The notes beneath the pieces were generated by a model. The model saw only the letters and a list, made by a program, of their open reading frames with translations. It did not search any database and was not told the DNA's origin. From Puniceicoccaceae bacterium K14 (GTDB lineage: Bacteria > Verrucomicrobiota > Verrucomicrobiia > Opitutales > Opitutaceae), in NCBI GenBank assembly GCA_022538095.1, contig JAKYXN010000043.1, positions 1 to 45,046 on the forward strand: a stretch of 45,046 nucleotides of DNA, read 5' to 3'. Every line of letters begins with the position of its first letter. Position 1 is the first letter of the stretch. Shown piece by piece: positions 9,157 through 16,777 of the stretch. A program made the position numbers and the translations under genes.

Positions 9157-9510
9157 ATGAACCAACTAGCATCATTGATCAACTCGACTGTAAAATCGGG
9201 AGAGGCGGCGAGCGCAGCTAATCTCGAAGCTTTGCTGCAGTCTTTAGTTAAAGATTTACTACCTGTGTTGAAAGGCGCGGATTCAAACTCCCCGAATGAT
9301 TTGCTCAAAGCATTAATGAAACCGGGAACAAGTCCGCTCAACCCCATTATTCCTCAAGATCCAAAGAAAATCGTTTGGTTTAATACTCCTCTAGAAATGG
9401 ATGTGGTGGATCTCACACAGGCGCAAGTAGACAAACTGGTGAGTGATGGGAAAGTGGAGCCAGCGCGCGACAACAGTTCTTCATTATCAATCTCAAAACA
9501 GGTGCCCTAA
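9157..9510 (+). CDS. Unrecognised small protein in the R-body cluster
   Basis: This 117-residue soluble protein matches no family I know. Residues 1-45 are predicted helical and Leu/Ala-rich (NLEALLQSLVKDLLPVLKGA). A Pro-rich linker (MKPGTSPLNPIIPQDPKK) follows, then a short beta-like segment (KIVWFNTPLEMDVVDLTQAQ, VDKLVSDGKVEPA). There is no signal peptide, transmembrane segment or Cys. It lies between RebB paralogues 3 and 4, only 19 bases before the latter, and so very likely belongs to the same transcript and serves R-body assembly or cargo. The latter role is inference from position only. Confidence 0.65.
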   Translation: MNQLASLINSTVKSGEAASAANLEALLQSLVKDLLPVLKGADSNSPNDLLKALMKPGTSPLNPIIPQDPKKIVWFNTPLEMDVVDLTQAQVDKLVSDGKVEPARDNSSSLSISKQVP

Positions 9511-9529
9511 ACTTTAGGGAAATATTATT

Positions 9530-10168
9530 ATGCTTACAAATACGACGAACCAAGAAGGTGGGACATTCGAAGCTGATGGCACTGGAGAAAATTCTTTGGC
9601 CACCAATAATACGGGTTTGAATGATTCGCTCGGGGAGACTGTTACTGTTATTGACACTACAAGCTTGCTGTCGCAGGGACAAATGCCTTCCAATATATCG
9701 AATCAGGCTTATTCGAATACAATTCAGTCGCGTAACATTTCGAGCCAGAATGCGGTTTCGAATCAACAGGCGTTGAATCAATTAGGGATTTCCGTTGTAG
9801 GGAAAAGTGTCAACAACGTCGGCAATTTGGACCCGTTGGAAAGCAGAAGTTCTGTGGACGTATTGACGAACAACGAACTTGCTCAGACGATATTGGACTT
9901 GAAAGCTGCAGTGGATGCGTTTGCAGGTGGATCGAACAAACCGCTAAGCCCGAAGTCGTTACTTGATCTTATTAAACGCATTATTGCCCTATTCAAAGAG
10001 ATCGAAGAAGCCAATGCGAAATTGAAAGGCAAGGGTACGTATGAAGATCCCTATCGGTCTAACAGTAAGATTTATGTGGATGCGCCTATTATAGTTGGTT
10101 TCAAGGGTGTGCCACCTAGTAAAGTTCATCTGGGAACAGCTACAAATTCAGTGAAGGTTACTAGTTAA
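9530..10168 (+). CDS. RebB-family protein with a C-terminal extension (paralogue 4)
   Basis: In this 212-residue protein, residues 30-130 repeat the RebB-type unit seen in paralogues 2 and 3: LGETVTVIDTTSLLSQGQMP, then SQNAVSNQQALNQLGISVVG, LDPLESRSSVDVLTNNELAQ and TILDLKAAV. The usual 'SVGEQPAM' is changed to 'SQGQMPSN'. After a short GGSNKP linker comes an extension of about 75 residues: a Leu/Ile/Lys-rich helix (LLDLIKRIIALFKEIEEANA) and then a GKGTYEDPY/NSKIYVDAP beta-like end. The extension is absent from the small paralogues, so this may be a cap, anchor or assembly subunit that joins the ribbon through its Reb part. It sits 19 bases after the previous gene and 43 before the next. Confidence 0.75.
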   Translation: MLTNTTNQEGGTFEADGTGENSLATNNTGLNDSLGETVTVIDTTSLLSQGQMPSNISNQAYSNTIQSRNISSQNAVSNQQALNQLGISVVGKSVNNVGNLDPLESRSSVDVLTNNELAQTILDLKAAVDAFAGGSNKPLSPKSLLDLIKRIIALFKEIEEANAKLKGKGTYEDPYRSNSKIYVDAPIIVGFKGVPPSKVHLGTATNSVKVTS

Positions 10169-10211
10169 TGTCAGTTTTGTACGAAGGATCTCAGAGTGTG
10201 GGGGTAATTCT

Positions 10212-10661
10212 ATGGCCAATCAAGAATCTGACACTAAACTCATAGATGATTTTAAGAAGGATGCCTCCCAGAAACTGAATCAGCTTCTGCAGAGTAGCAT
10301 AGGAAATGCGGCTAGTAGTGCTCAGCAAAATCTTGCGGCTGCGGAAGATGTAGCGAATTCAATCTTGGGGAATATTAAGGCAGGGAGTGATCAAAATTCT
10401 GCTACGTATTCTGTATTCAAAAACACCGAAACGGGAGTTCATGTAACATTAAGAAATGTCGATAGAGAAGATGTTGAAGGAATTAAGTTCTGTTATGGCC
10501 CCGCTAGCTTCGAAGCATGCACAGGGTATGTCAATGCGCACCTTACGGACATGGTTGCACTTGCCAAAGATGATAGCAAGGAGGTTCTCAAAAAAGCCGA
10601 AGCGAATTCCACTATTCGACGACTCATCGAAGAATTCCTCGAAGACACCACCAAAGGATGA
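10212..10661 (+). CDS. Unrecognised helical protein in the R-body cluster
   Basis: In this 149-residue protein, residues 10-60 form an Ala/Gln/Asn-rich helix (LLQSSIGNAASSAQQNLAAA) with the composition of Reb proteins but without their signature. Residues 65-105 look beta-rich (YSVFKNTETGVHVTLRNV) and hold two Cys (KFCYGPASFEACTGY). The end is a charged helix (IRRLIEEFLEDTTKG). There is no signal peptide. Only 4 bases separate it from the next gene, so translational coupling is likely. Function unknown; a distant Reb homologue or chaperone is possible. Confidence 0.6.
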   Translation: MANQESDTKLIDDFKKDASQKLNQLLQSSIGNAASSAQQNLAAAEDVANSILGNIKAGSDQNSATYSVFKNTETGVHVTLRNVDREDVEGIKFCYGPASFEACTGYVNAHLTDMVALAKDDSKEVLKKAEANSTIRRLIEEFLEDTTKG

Positions 10662-10665
10662 ATCG

Positions 10666-10947
10666 ATGCCTCCCAAAAAAACATATGAACAGAATCTTCT
10701 AGAAATAGAAAAGGAGGTCATTGAAGATCCTACGAAGTTTGCTAATGAGGCGGCGGATAATGCTGTGAGCGTTGCGATGAGCGTGGCCCAGCTGGGGGTG
10801 AACCCTATGGAGACGTCGCAGTTGGCTCAGGACATATTCGACGCAAACAAAAAACAAATACAATTGATTGAGCGACTGTATAATTTGGATCCGATTCAAC
10901 TGGACTATCCATTGGTTAAATCAGTGAAAAGCGATGACAACAAATAA
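10666..10947 (+). CDS. Unrecognised small helical protein in the R-body cluster
   Basis: I start this 93-residue protein at the ATG at 10666, just after the upstream TGA. The open frame extends further upstream to 10456, but that part overlaps the previous gene out of frame. The protein is charged and helical, with an Ala/Val-rich middle (FANEAADNAVSVAMSVAQLG) reminiscent in composition of Reb-type helices, then NKKQIQLIERLYNLDPIQLD. It overlaps the next gene by 14 bases. There are no Cys or membrane segments. No known family; membership of the operon is firm, function is not. Confidence 0.6.
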   Translation: MPPKKTYEQNLLEIEKEVIEDPTKFANEAADNAVSVAMSVAQLGVNPMETSQLAQDIFDANKKQIQLIERLYNLDPIQLDYPLVKSVKSDDNK

Positions 10948-11248
10948 AGGAGAAGGTTTAGATTTAGCCTTTGAGTCGGCAAATGAGTCGATCGAAGTAG
11001 GTTCTGCGTCCGCTTTGGAAGGAGGCGTGAAAGGGCGTTTGGGTTATACCTTAACAACTCAGGCCTTGAAGGAAGAGGAGGCAATTATGGTATTTCCTTT
11101 GTTGGCCTTGTCGAGCGAGTCTATCGTTGAGGGCTTAGCAACTTATCTCGCTGAAGAGGAGTTGGCGGAAACTGCTACGGCACGGGTAGCGTCGATTGTG
11201 GCAAGCTCCGAGAAGAAAATTCAAGAGATCATATCTTCGTTTGAATAG
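10934..11248 (+). CDS. Unrecognised small acidic protein in the R-body cluster
   Basis: This is a 104-residue, acidic, Ala/Glu/Ser-rich protein. It starts inside the end of the previous gene (14-base overlap) and stops 2 bases before the next start, a tight arrangement typical of one operon. Residues 45-104 are predicted to be long helices (EEEAIMVFPLLALSSESIVE, LATYLAEEELAETATARVAS), and the final stretch could form a coiled coil. There is no signal sequence, Cys or known motif. The helical, Ala-rich character fits a partner of Reb filaments, but this is inference. Confidence 0.6.
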   Translation: MTTNKGEGLDLAFESANESIEVGSASALEGGVKGRLGYTLTTQALKEEEAIMVFPLLALSSESIVEGLATYLAEEELAETATARVASIVASSEKKIQEIISSFE

Positions 11249-11250
11249 TT

Positions 11251-11895
11251 ATGAAGAGGCGCAGAAAATTTGAACTAAGCGGAAGCTTTTTGAAGGATAT
11301 GAGGTTTTTGGCTGAAAAAGAAGCTCCATATCCTTGGCTATATTTTGCTGAAATCCTTCAATTGGATGATTACGAGGAGCGTATTCATGCAGTGAATTAT
11401 TGTTTTCGTATCAACAATAACTTTGCAGTGACGTTTCAATCGCAATACGGAAAAATGACACCTGGTCAGCTGAACAAATGGATGTTTCAATTCCATTATA
11501 AGCCGATTTCCAATTTCAATTCTTTCCTAACGATCGAGCAAGCCCTTGAGTGTATTTGGGTGAAGATGCGTCAACGCGAATTTGGGGAAGAGTTGGAGCG
11601 TTTGACTGGAAAATTTTTCTCTAAGTTGATCAAGGAAGAGTTAGGCCTGACGTACCGTTACGCGATCGTCAAAGAATTTGAAGCGATTTATGATTATCTT
11701 TTCTGTTCATACCCTATCGGTCCTTACCATTCTTGTGCTTTTTATCAGCCGTTTTCAGCCGAATTTCGGGAGCCTTTCTATTTTTTCAGAATTCATGATT
11801 CGTGTACTGAGATTATGGTAGGCGCTCGATCAGGAGAGGTAAAAACACGGAGAAATGAACCGATAGCCAATAACAATAACGGAGGAGGGTATTGA
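11251..11895 (+). CDS. Unrecognised 214-aa protein in the R-body cluster
   Basis: This 214-residue protein is basic at the N-terminus (MKRRRKFELSG) and rich in aromatic residues throughout (PYPWLYFAEIL, KWMFQFHYKPISNFNSF, YRYAIVKEFEAIYDYLFCSY, FREPFYFFRIHD). Its end is Asn/Gly-rich and disordered (NNNNGGGY). This composition is unlike its Ala/Ser-rich neighbours and suggests a folded globular protein. The basic start could contact nucleic acid or membrane. There is no signal peptide. The sequence GGAGGAGGG near its 3' end is the ribosome-binding site for the next gene, so the two are coupled. I recognise no family. Confidence 0.65.
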   Translation: MKRRRKFELSGSFLKDMRFLAEKEAPYPWLYFAEILQLDDYEERIHAVNYCFRINNNFAVTFQSQYGKMTPGQLNKWMFQFHYKPISNFNSFLTIEQALECIWVKMRQREFGEELERLTGKFFSKLIKEELGLTYRYAIVKEFEAIYDYLFCSYPIGPYHSCAFYQPFSAEFREPFYFFRIHDSCTEIMVGARSGEVKTRRNEPIANNNNGGGY

Positions 11896-11898
11896 GTG

Positions 11899-12636
11899 AT
11901 GACGACCGACCGCTCTTTTGGAAAATCTTTTAGTCTCCCTCGTTTTTTTGAGAAAGGTAAGTTTGTTATTTCCGAATCGAATTATTCATGCGTCGGTGGC
12001 AACGGAGCGATTTATGTGGACGCGGATCCGGATAGTTCGTGGTCGGTAAAGATTCCTGAGAATGACCGTAGCTGGTTGAGCTTGAGCAATTATAAATCAG
12101 GGAAGGGTAAAGGTTCTGGTATTCTCAAATTTGCTTTGGACAAAAATCCAAATGAAGAGCGTGAGGGTTCACTGACAATTGAGAAAGAGGGCCAAAAGGT
12201 TTCGTCCCATCATTTATTGTATCAGAAAAGTGGACTTAGTACAGTGGAACTAACGAATAGCGTGATGACTCTGCCGTTCTTGGAGACTCCAAAAATACTT
12301 GAGCTGGGAATCGCTGGGAAATTTATCGCCAAGGAGATTAAGAAGATCCCGGAACCCTTCGATCTTATCGCTTTGGTGATCGTGGAAGTTGTGGTCGCTT
12401 TAGGGGGCGTGTTGACAGCAGTTTTGAGAAATTCGGTTCCTCACAATTTATTACCCACTCCTGTATCTGTATTCGACTTGCCGCCTTTGCCTCCACCGAG
12501 TCCTTTCCCAGTGCCTAGCTTTATCAATTTGAACGAGGTGAATAGGCTTCTTCAGAAGTTGCCTTTGACGCCCGCTTTCATCTTGGAACAAACGGCTACC
12601 CTTGGCGCGTATATCGCGATCCAAACATTGAGCTAG
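11899..12636 (+). CDS. BACON-domain protein with Pro-rich tail in the R-body cluster
   Basis: This is a 245-residue protein. The ATG at 11899 is preceded by a strong GGAGGAGGG; a GTG one codon earlier is equally placed. Residues 18-112 resemble a BACON domain: 'FVISESNYSCVGGNGAIYVD ... SSWSVKIP ... RSWLSLSN ... GSGILKFALDKNPNEEREG ... LLYQKSG'. These beta-sandwich modules occur in surface or secreted proteins of Bacteroidota and Verrucomicrobiota and are thought to bind glycans or mucins. No signal peptide precedes it, which is odd for a BACON protein and may mean it is packaged with the R-body. The second half has a hydrophobic segment (LIALVIVEVVVALGGVL) and a Pro-rich stretch (LPPLPPPSPFPVPS). 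It could be a binding tip or membrane-targeting subunit. Confidence 0.65.
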   Translation: MTTDRSFGKSFSLPRFFEKGKFVISESNYSCVGGNGAIYVDADPDSSWSVKIPENDRSWLSLSNYKSGKGKGSGILKFALDKNPNEEREGSLTIEKEGQKVSSHHLLYQKSGLSTVELTNSVMTLPFLETPKILELGIAGKFIAKEIKKIPEPFDLIALVIVEVVVALGGVLTAVLRNSVPHNLLPTPVSVFDLPPLPPPSPFPVPSFINLNEVNRLLQKLPLTPAFILEQTATLGAYIAIQTLS

Positions 12637-12678
12637 TCGGTTCCTCTGAATCTTAAAACTAATCCTGAATATTAACCT

Positions 12679-15234
12679 ATGGCCGCTCTTATTCGAATTA
12701 CGGATACTTCGAAATCTGATGTGACGAACGGCTCTAACCAAGACAATGATATGAGCAGCCTTCTTGATCAAGTTTTCGCTATTTGCCAAAAATATAAAAA
12801 CAAAGGTTGGGGAGACCTTTTGCTAAGCGTTGCCAAATTGAATATTTCTCAGAGTTCAGCTGGAGACCTGGAAATTGAACTTGCTCGTGATTTAACGAGT
12901 GATGGAAGCATTGATAGGGATGCGCCCGGTTTTGGAGATTTCAATTTGTTTGGGGTTCGTGGAATTGAACCAGGAAACCCTTCCCGGAGTTTGCTGTATC
13001 ATGCATTTGCTTCGCCAGGTGTTGTTACTAATGCGAAGTATTCGATTTCCGAGTATCTTGATGTTTCTGAACTTGAAATAATCGAGAACTATATATTTGC
13101 CAGTGCTAAACGATCTTTGGCTGCGGTTAAAGGAATCGCTGGTTCTCGGCGAGTGGCATTGTGTGTATTTGCTTATGAATATCGTGTGGGATCAAATACG
13201 CCTAATGGGAAAAATGCGGATCTTTGCTTTTCTAGAACGGGAGTTAGCCGGCTAGGGAATAAGCCGTATCTTTACGAGCCATCGGTTCGCGGATTTATTC
13301 CATGGGCAGAAGCTGATGATGATTCGACCTTACATGTTATCCCAGTTCGATATGGAGCCTTCCTGGCAGTTGGGTTGGAAGGGAAGGATCAGGGGTTAGG
13401 TGAATTTGGTCCGATGGGTAAGAACTTTTTGCGAGATCATCCAGATTTAAGCTACACTCCTATGGGGAACATCGGAACAGAGGTGCCGAACGATGATGAT
13501 CTTACTTTTTGGGTACCGTTGCATAAGCTGTTTTCAGGAACTGAATGTCTGACGGATTTTGTGAAAGATGGAGGTTTGAAGGTAGGTCTGAAGGGATCTC
13601 ACATCAATGAGAAGTTGAAGCGGATTCAGTCTCATTTGAGCTCGAAATTTTATGATACGGGGTGGAATGAGAAAGGCTACGATTTCGACGATGCTCCTTT
13701 TGCTCAGAGGGAGGGGCTTGCAAATTTTCTTATTGATGACGATAGCCTAGGAAAGAATGTATTGGTGCCTCAGGACCAGGAGATTGTGAAGCAAGCCGAA
13801 GCGAAAAGCGAGGGATTGACCTTCAATGTAGAAGAGTACGATGAGGAAGTTGATAATGGATTCGATGTATTTGGAGCGAGTATAAATATTTTGGCGGATG
13901 ATCGCACAGGAGCGCATCGAGCCCCTGAGTACATAAATGTAAAGCAGCAAGTTACGCCGGACGCTAAAAACTTGAATACAGAAAGTGGCGTTGAGAATAT
14001 CGTATCTGATGGGGATTATACGGCAAAATCATACAGTGACTTTTCTGCTGATGGATGGATCGAGGCGATTGCTCCCCAATTATATGCTGATCTAACGGAG
14101 AGGACCTGTCGTTGCGCTTATTCGATTGTGGCTCCGCCGCATTTGATTCCCTACGTAACGCAACGTGAAATAATTGTTTGGACGGAGGAGAGAATCAGAA
14201 ATTATCGAGAGTGGCCAAGGTTGTGGAGTGTTATTCCATGGGCTTTGTCGGAAGATAGAATTCCCCCAAATGTGGAGTTGAAGCGTCCGGTGGTTTCGAG
14301 AGCTTTGGATGAGGATCGGGACGTGTTTGATTTAGAAGATCAAACAATTAGCGCGATCGTATCATTGCCAGAAAACGATAAGGTTCCAATCTCTAAATTG
14401 GAAGGGTATGATGTGAAACGGAGTGTGACATTGCCTGATGCCGCTGCGGGTACCTATGCCCCTGGTTGGGATACGAGTTATGATGTAGCATCAACTGGAA
14501 TGCCTTTTCTATCTGGATACGGACTTGGTAGCCCTTTTCCAGAGGATGCTATGATCTGCTCTGCTCTCGGTTCGTTCTGGCCAACGGCAGCTCCGGATAC
14601 GACCCGAATCTATCCTCCTTGGGGTAGTGACGCTCCGTACCGAACGGTGGCTCCATTGACTGATGAGGAGATTGGAATGGGAAGCGGCGTTGCTTGGGAT
14701 GGAACTCCTGCACCTGTTATAATAACGAATGAGAAGGGAACGTTCGTCAATTACTTGGATAGAGACTACAATGATTACGTGCAAAATTTTATAGCTGGTA
14801 GATTCACTATTAAGCTTTTGCAAAAAATTGCTCTAGAAGAATACAAGACACGGGTACTTGCAATGTTTCATGCGTATTCGGCGTTATTGGACTTAGAATA
14901 TGGGACTGGTAGCGGTTCTACAGGTGTGGATTTAAGGGATACAGCCACGTGGTCGGGGTTGGCTAACCTCTGGAATTTGTTGTCTTTCAAAGTTGCGACT
15001 TCTGTGCCGTTGGCGAATTTGGGCGCAGCGAAGGTTGATCCGTCGACAACTGCAGGACCGTATTATGAGATGCGTATGTATAAGGCGGGCTCGATTAAAT
15101 ATGGCATTCCGAGTTTCAGTCAGGCCCAAGTGGAAGTAACGGAAGATACATATTTGTATGCGTTTTCTAGTGGAGTTATCATAAAGAGCGCGAAGACGGA
15201 AAATAAATGGGTTAAAGGGAGTATTCCATTTTGA
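12679..15234 (+). CDS. Large protein, candidate LodA-like (cysteine tryptophylquinone) protein of the R-body cluster
   Basis: This 851-residue protein has no signal peptide. I cannot align it to a known family with confidence. Two facts suggest a distant relation to LodA/GoxA-type quinoproteins. First, the next gene overlaps it by 4 bases (TTGA) and encodes a LodB/halogenase-like flavoprotein, the partner that matures LodA. Second, residues 627-640 contain a Cys followed by FWP and a Pro (CSALGSFWPTAAPD), similar to the Cys-region layout I recall for LodA, with a candidate partner Trp in VAWDG (W673). Other notable segments are ELARDLTSDG, FWVPLHKLFSGTECL (278-292), FSADGWIEAIAPQLYADLTE (455-474) and LPDAAAGTYAPGWD. 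The N-terminal hallmark of LodA proteins (RVHPAIGIARVG type) is missing, so it would be a separate branch. Alternatively it is a structural protein modified by the flavoprotein. Confidence 0.5.
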   Translation: MAALIRITDTSKSDVTNGSNQDNDMSSLLDQVFAICQKYKNKGWGDLLLSVAKLNISQSSAGDLEIELARDLTSDGSIDRDAPGFGDFNLFGVRGIEPGNPSRSLLYHAFASPGVVTNAKYSISEYLDVSELEIIENYIFASAKRSLAAVKGIAGSRRVALCVFAYEYRVGSNTPNGKNADLCFSRTGVSRLGNKPYLYEPSVRGFIPWAEADDDSTLHVIPVRYGAFLAVGLEGKDQGLGEFGPMGKNFLRDHPDLSYTPMGNIGTEVPNDDDLTFWVPLHKLFSGTECLTDFVKDGGLKVGLKGSHINEKLKRIQSHLSSKFYDTGWNEKGYDFDDAPFAQREGLANFLIDDDSLGKNVLVPQDQEIVKQAEAKSEGLTFNVEEYDEEVDNGFDVFGASINILADDRTGAHRAPEYINVKQQVTPDAKNLNTESGVENIVSDGDYTAKSYSDFSADGWIEAIAPQLYADLTERTCRCAYSIVAPPHLIPYVTQREIIVWTEERIRNYREWPRLWSVIPWALSEDRIPPNVELKRPVVSRALDEDRDVFDLEDQTISAIVSLPENDKVPISKLEGYDVKRSVTLPDAAAGTYAPGWDTSYDVASTGMPFLSGYGLGSPFPEDAMICSALGSFWPTAAPDTTRIYPPWGSDAPYRTVAPLTDEEIGMGSGVAWDGTPAPVIITNEKGTFVNYLDRDYNDYVQNFIAGRFTIKLLQKIALEEYKTRVLAMFHAYSALLDLEYGTGSGSTGVDLRDTATWSGLANLWNLLSFKVATSVPLANLGAAKVDPSTTAGPYYEMRMYKAGSIKYGIPSFSQAQVEVTEDTYLYAFSSGVIIKSAKTENKWVKGSIPF

Positions 15235-16262
15235 AAGCGGATGTTGTCGTGATAGGGGGTGGCCCTGCTGGGGCTGCCACTGCGATTGCGTGTCGGCGTT
15301 TGGGATTGCATGTCATTATTTTGGAGGCATTGGAGTTTCCAAGAGCGCGACCGGGTGAGTCTCTACCGCCAGCTGTGGAGCCTTTGTTGCAGCATTGGGG
15401 AGTTGAATCCGTCTTGAGGGAGTATTCGTGGTCGCGCTATGAGGGCATTTGGTCTTCATGGGACGGCTCCATGGGCTTTCAGCGATTGGGTTCTGACGAG
15501 AGGGGGCAATGGCGTGGTTGGCATCTACCCCGAGGCGAATTCGACATGCGTTTGCTTGAACAGGCGTGTTTTCTGGGAGCTGTCTTGTTACAGCCTTGCC
15601 GTGCTTTGTCTGTAGCGATTCGGGAGGGAAAAATCGTTGGTTTGCAAACTTCTGAAGGAGCCATTGAGGCTAAGTTTGTTGTTGATGCTTCTGGTGGGCG
15701 CCATTGGTTGGCGGGGAAGCTTGGCTTGGGGGTTAAAAAGGTATCACCTTTATTGTTGGCTCGATTTGGGTATAGCAAAATAGGCTCACTGAGCGTTAAG
15801 GCTAATCCTGTGTTGCAAACGGATGATATGGGGTGGACGTGGATGACGCCTATTGACAAGGATCGTCTTGCTTGGACTCGTATGCGTTTTGATGGTACGC
15901 TTGAGGCAGCGGGGTGGAGCCCTGGGGAATGTGGATATGACGAAGGCAATGAGGGAAACTCACTTTCGGCGGATGTTACTTGGCGTTGTGTGGAACGTAG
16001 TATGGGGCCGGGCTATTGTTGCGTTGGTGATGCTGCTGTGGTGTTAGATCCTTTGTCTAGCCATGGTGTCCTTCGAGCTTTGATGTCCGGCTTTATGGCT
16101 GGACAAACGATTGCCAAAGGAGGAGTGAGGAGAGCGGGGAAAGAAAAGTTGTTTAGCGAATACAGAAACTGGCTAAGCGAATGGTTTCAACGTGATAGCT
16201 TCGAATTAAAGACATTGTATCGGCGTTTGCCGAATGTTGCTTCTTGGTTAGCCTCCGCTTAA
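15231..16262 (+). CDS. LodB/tryptophan-halogenase-like FAD-dependent oxidoreductase
   Basis: This is a 343-residue flavoprotein. It starts at a TTG overlapping the TGA of the previous gene (TTGA), so translation is coupled. Residues 4-16 (DVVVIGGGPAGAA) form the FAD Rossmann GxGxxG. PRARPGESLPPAVEPLL (40-56) is the halogenase/geranylgeranyl-reductase-type motif. GWTWMTPIDKDRLAWTRM is the typical substrate-domain strand. CVGDAAVVLDPLSSHGVLRA is the conserved second FAD-binding GD motif. The tryptophan-halogenase WxWxIP motif is not present as such, so halogenation is unlikely. In the LodA/LodB systems a flavoprotein of this type hydroxylates a Trp of its partner while a cysteine tryptophylquinone is built. 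Position after the 851-residue gene suggests the same job here. The stop codon overlaps that of the convergent AraC-type gene (TTAA). Confidence 0.75.
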   Translation: MKADVVVIGGGPAGAATAIACRRLGLHVIILEALEFPRARPGESLPPAVEPLLQHWGVESVLREYSWSRYEGIWSSWDGSMGFQRLGSDERGQWRGWHLPRGEFDMRLLEQACFLGAVLLQPCRALSVAIREGKIVGLQTSEGAIEAKFVVDASGGRHWLAGKLGLGVKKVSPLLLARFGYSKIGSLSVKANPVLQTDDMGWTWMTPIDKDRLAWTRMRFDGTLEAAGWSPGECGYDEGNEGNSLSADVTWRCVERSMGPGYCCVGDAAVVLDPLSSHGVLRALMSGFMAGQTIAKGGVRRAGKEKLFSEYRNWLSEWFQRDSFELKTLYRRLPNVASWLASA

Positions 16263-16636
16263 AGAAAATTGAGTTGGAGATTTTCCGCCATTCGCGAGCG
16301 GTTCGTTATTTGAGGGGAAGAGGGAAAGGAGGATACTCTGATTTCTGACGGTGTCATGCCGTAGGTGGTTTTGATTTTACGGCAGAAGTGAGATACTTGC
16401 TTAAAGCCGAGTTCGAAGGCAACTTCCTTAACGGATCGAGATTCTTGTAAAAGCTGATAGGCTGCAATCATGCGCTGTTCATTTAGCCAGTCTTGTGGAG
16501 TTCGTCCCAAGTTTTTTTTGAAGTCTCGTTGGAGTTGTCGCACGGTTATGTCGAAGCTTTCTGCTACCTTGTTCACATTGTAGCCAGCTTCTGCGGCAAT
16601 TTCAGGCAAATTGAAAAGGTCCTGGGGTGTGCTCAT
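16259..16636 (-). CDS. AraC-family DNA-binding protein consisting of the HTH domain only
   Basis: This 125-residue protein is almost entirely the AraC/XylS double helix-turn-helix: VNKVAESFDITVRQLQRDFK (first HTH, about 20-40) and SVKEVAFELGFKQVSHFCRK (second HTH, about 68-90) with the canonical GMTPSEIR end. Normal AraC proteins are about 280-300 residues with an effector domain in front. That domain is absent and no open frame extends the gene upstream, so regulation must come from expression level or a partner. It is convergent with the R-body/flavoprotein operon (stops overlap by 3 bases) and divergent from the putative lipoprotein and nirB. Possible targets are either neighbour. Confidence 0.85.
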   Translation of the reverse strand: MSTPQDLFNLPEIAAEAGYNVNKVAESFDITVRQLQRDFKKNLGRTPQDWLNEQRMIAAYQLLQESRSVKEVAFELGFKQVSHFCRKIKTTYGMTPSEIRVSSFPSSPQITNRSRMAENLQLNFL

Positions 16637-16777
16637 TTTGTGGTAAATAAATTGAAGATTAGGTGTAGAGTGACATAATTTATGGTTGTATTATATCTCA
16701 CTATCAATGGCTTTCCATTATCTTAGGGCGACAGATATTATCTAAACGCGACAGGCGTTGGCTTTCATAATTTGGGG

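Noticed and set aside
10456-10665. Upstream extension of the small gene at 10666
   Set aside because: Overlaps the previous gene out of frame; the ATG at 10666 follows its stop directly.
15231-16262. Call as a true tryptophan halogenase
   Set aside because: The WxWxIP halogenase motif was not found; the LodB-like reading fits the gene context better.
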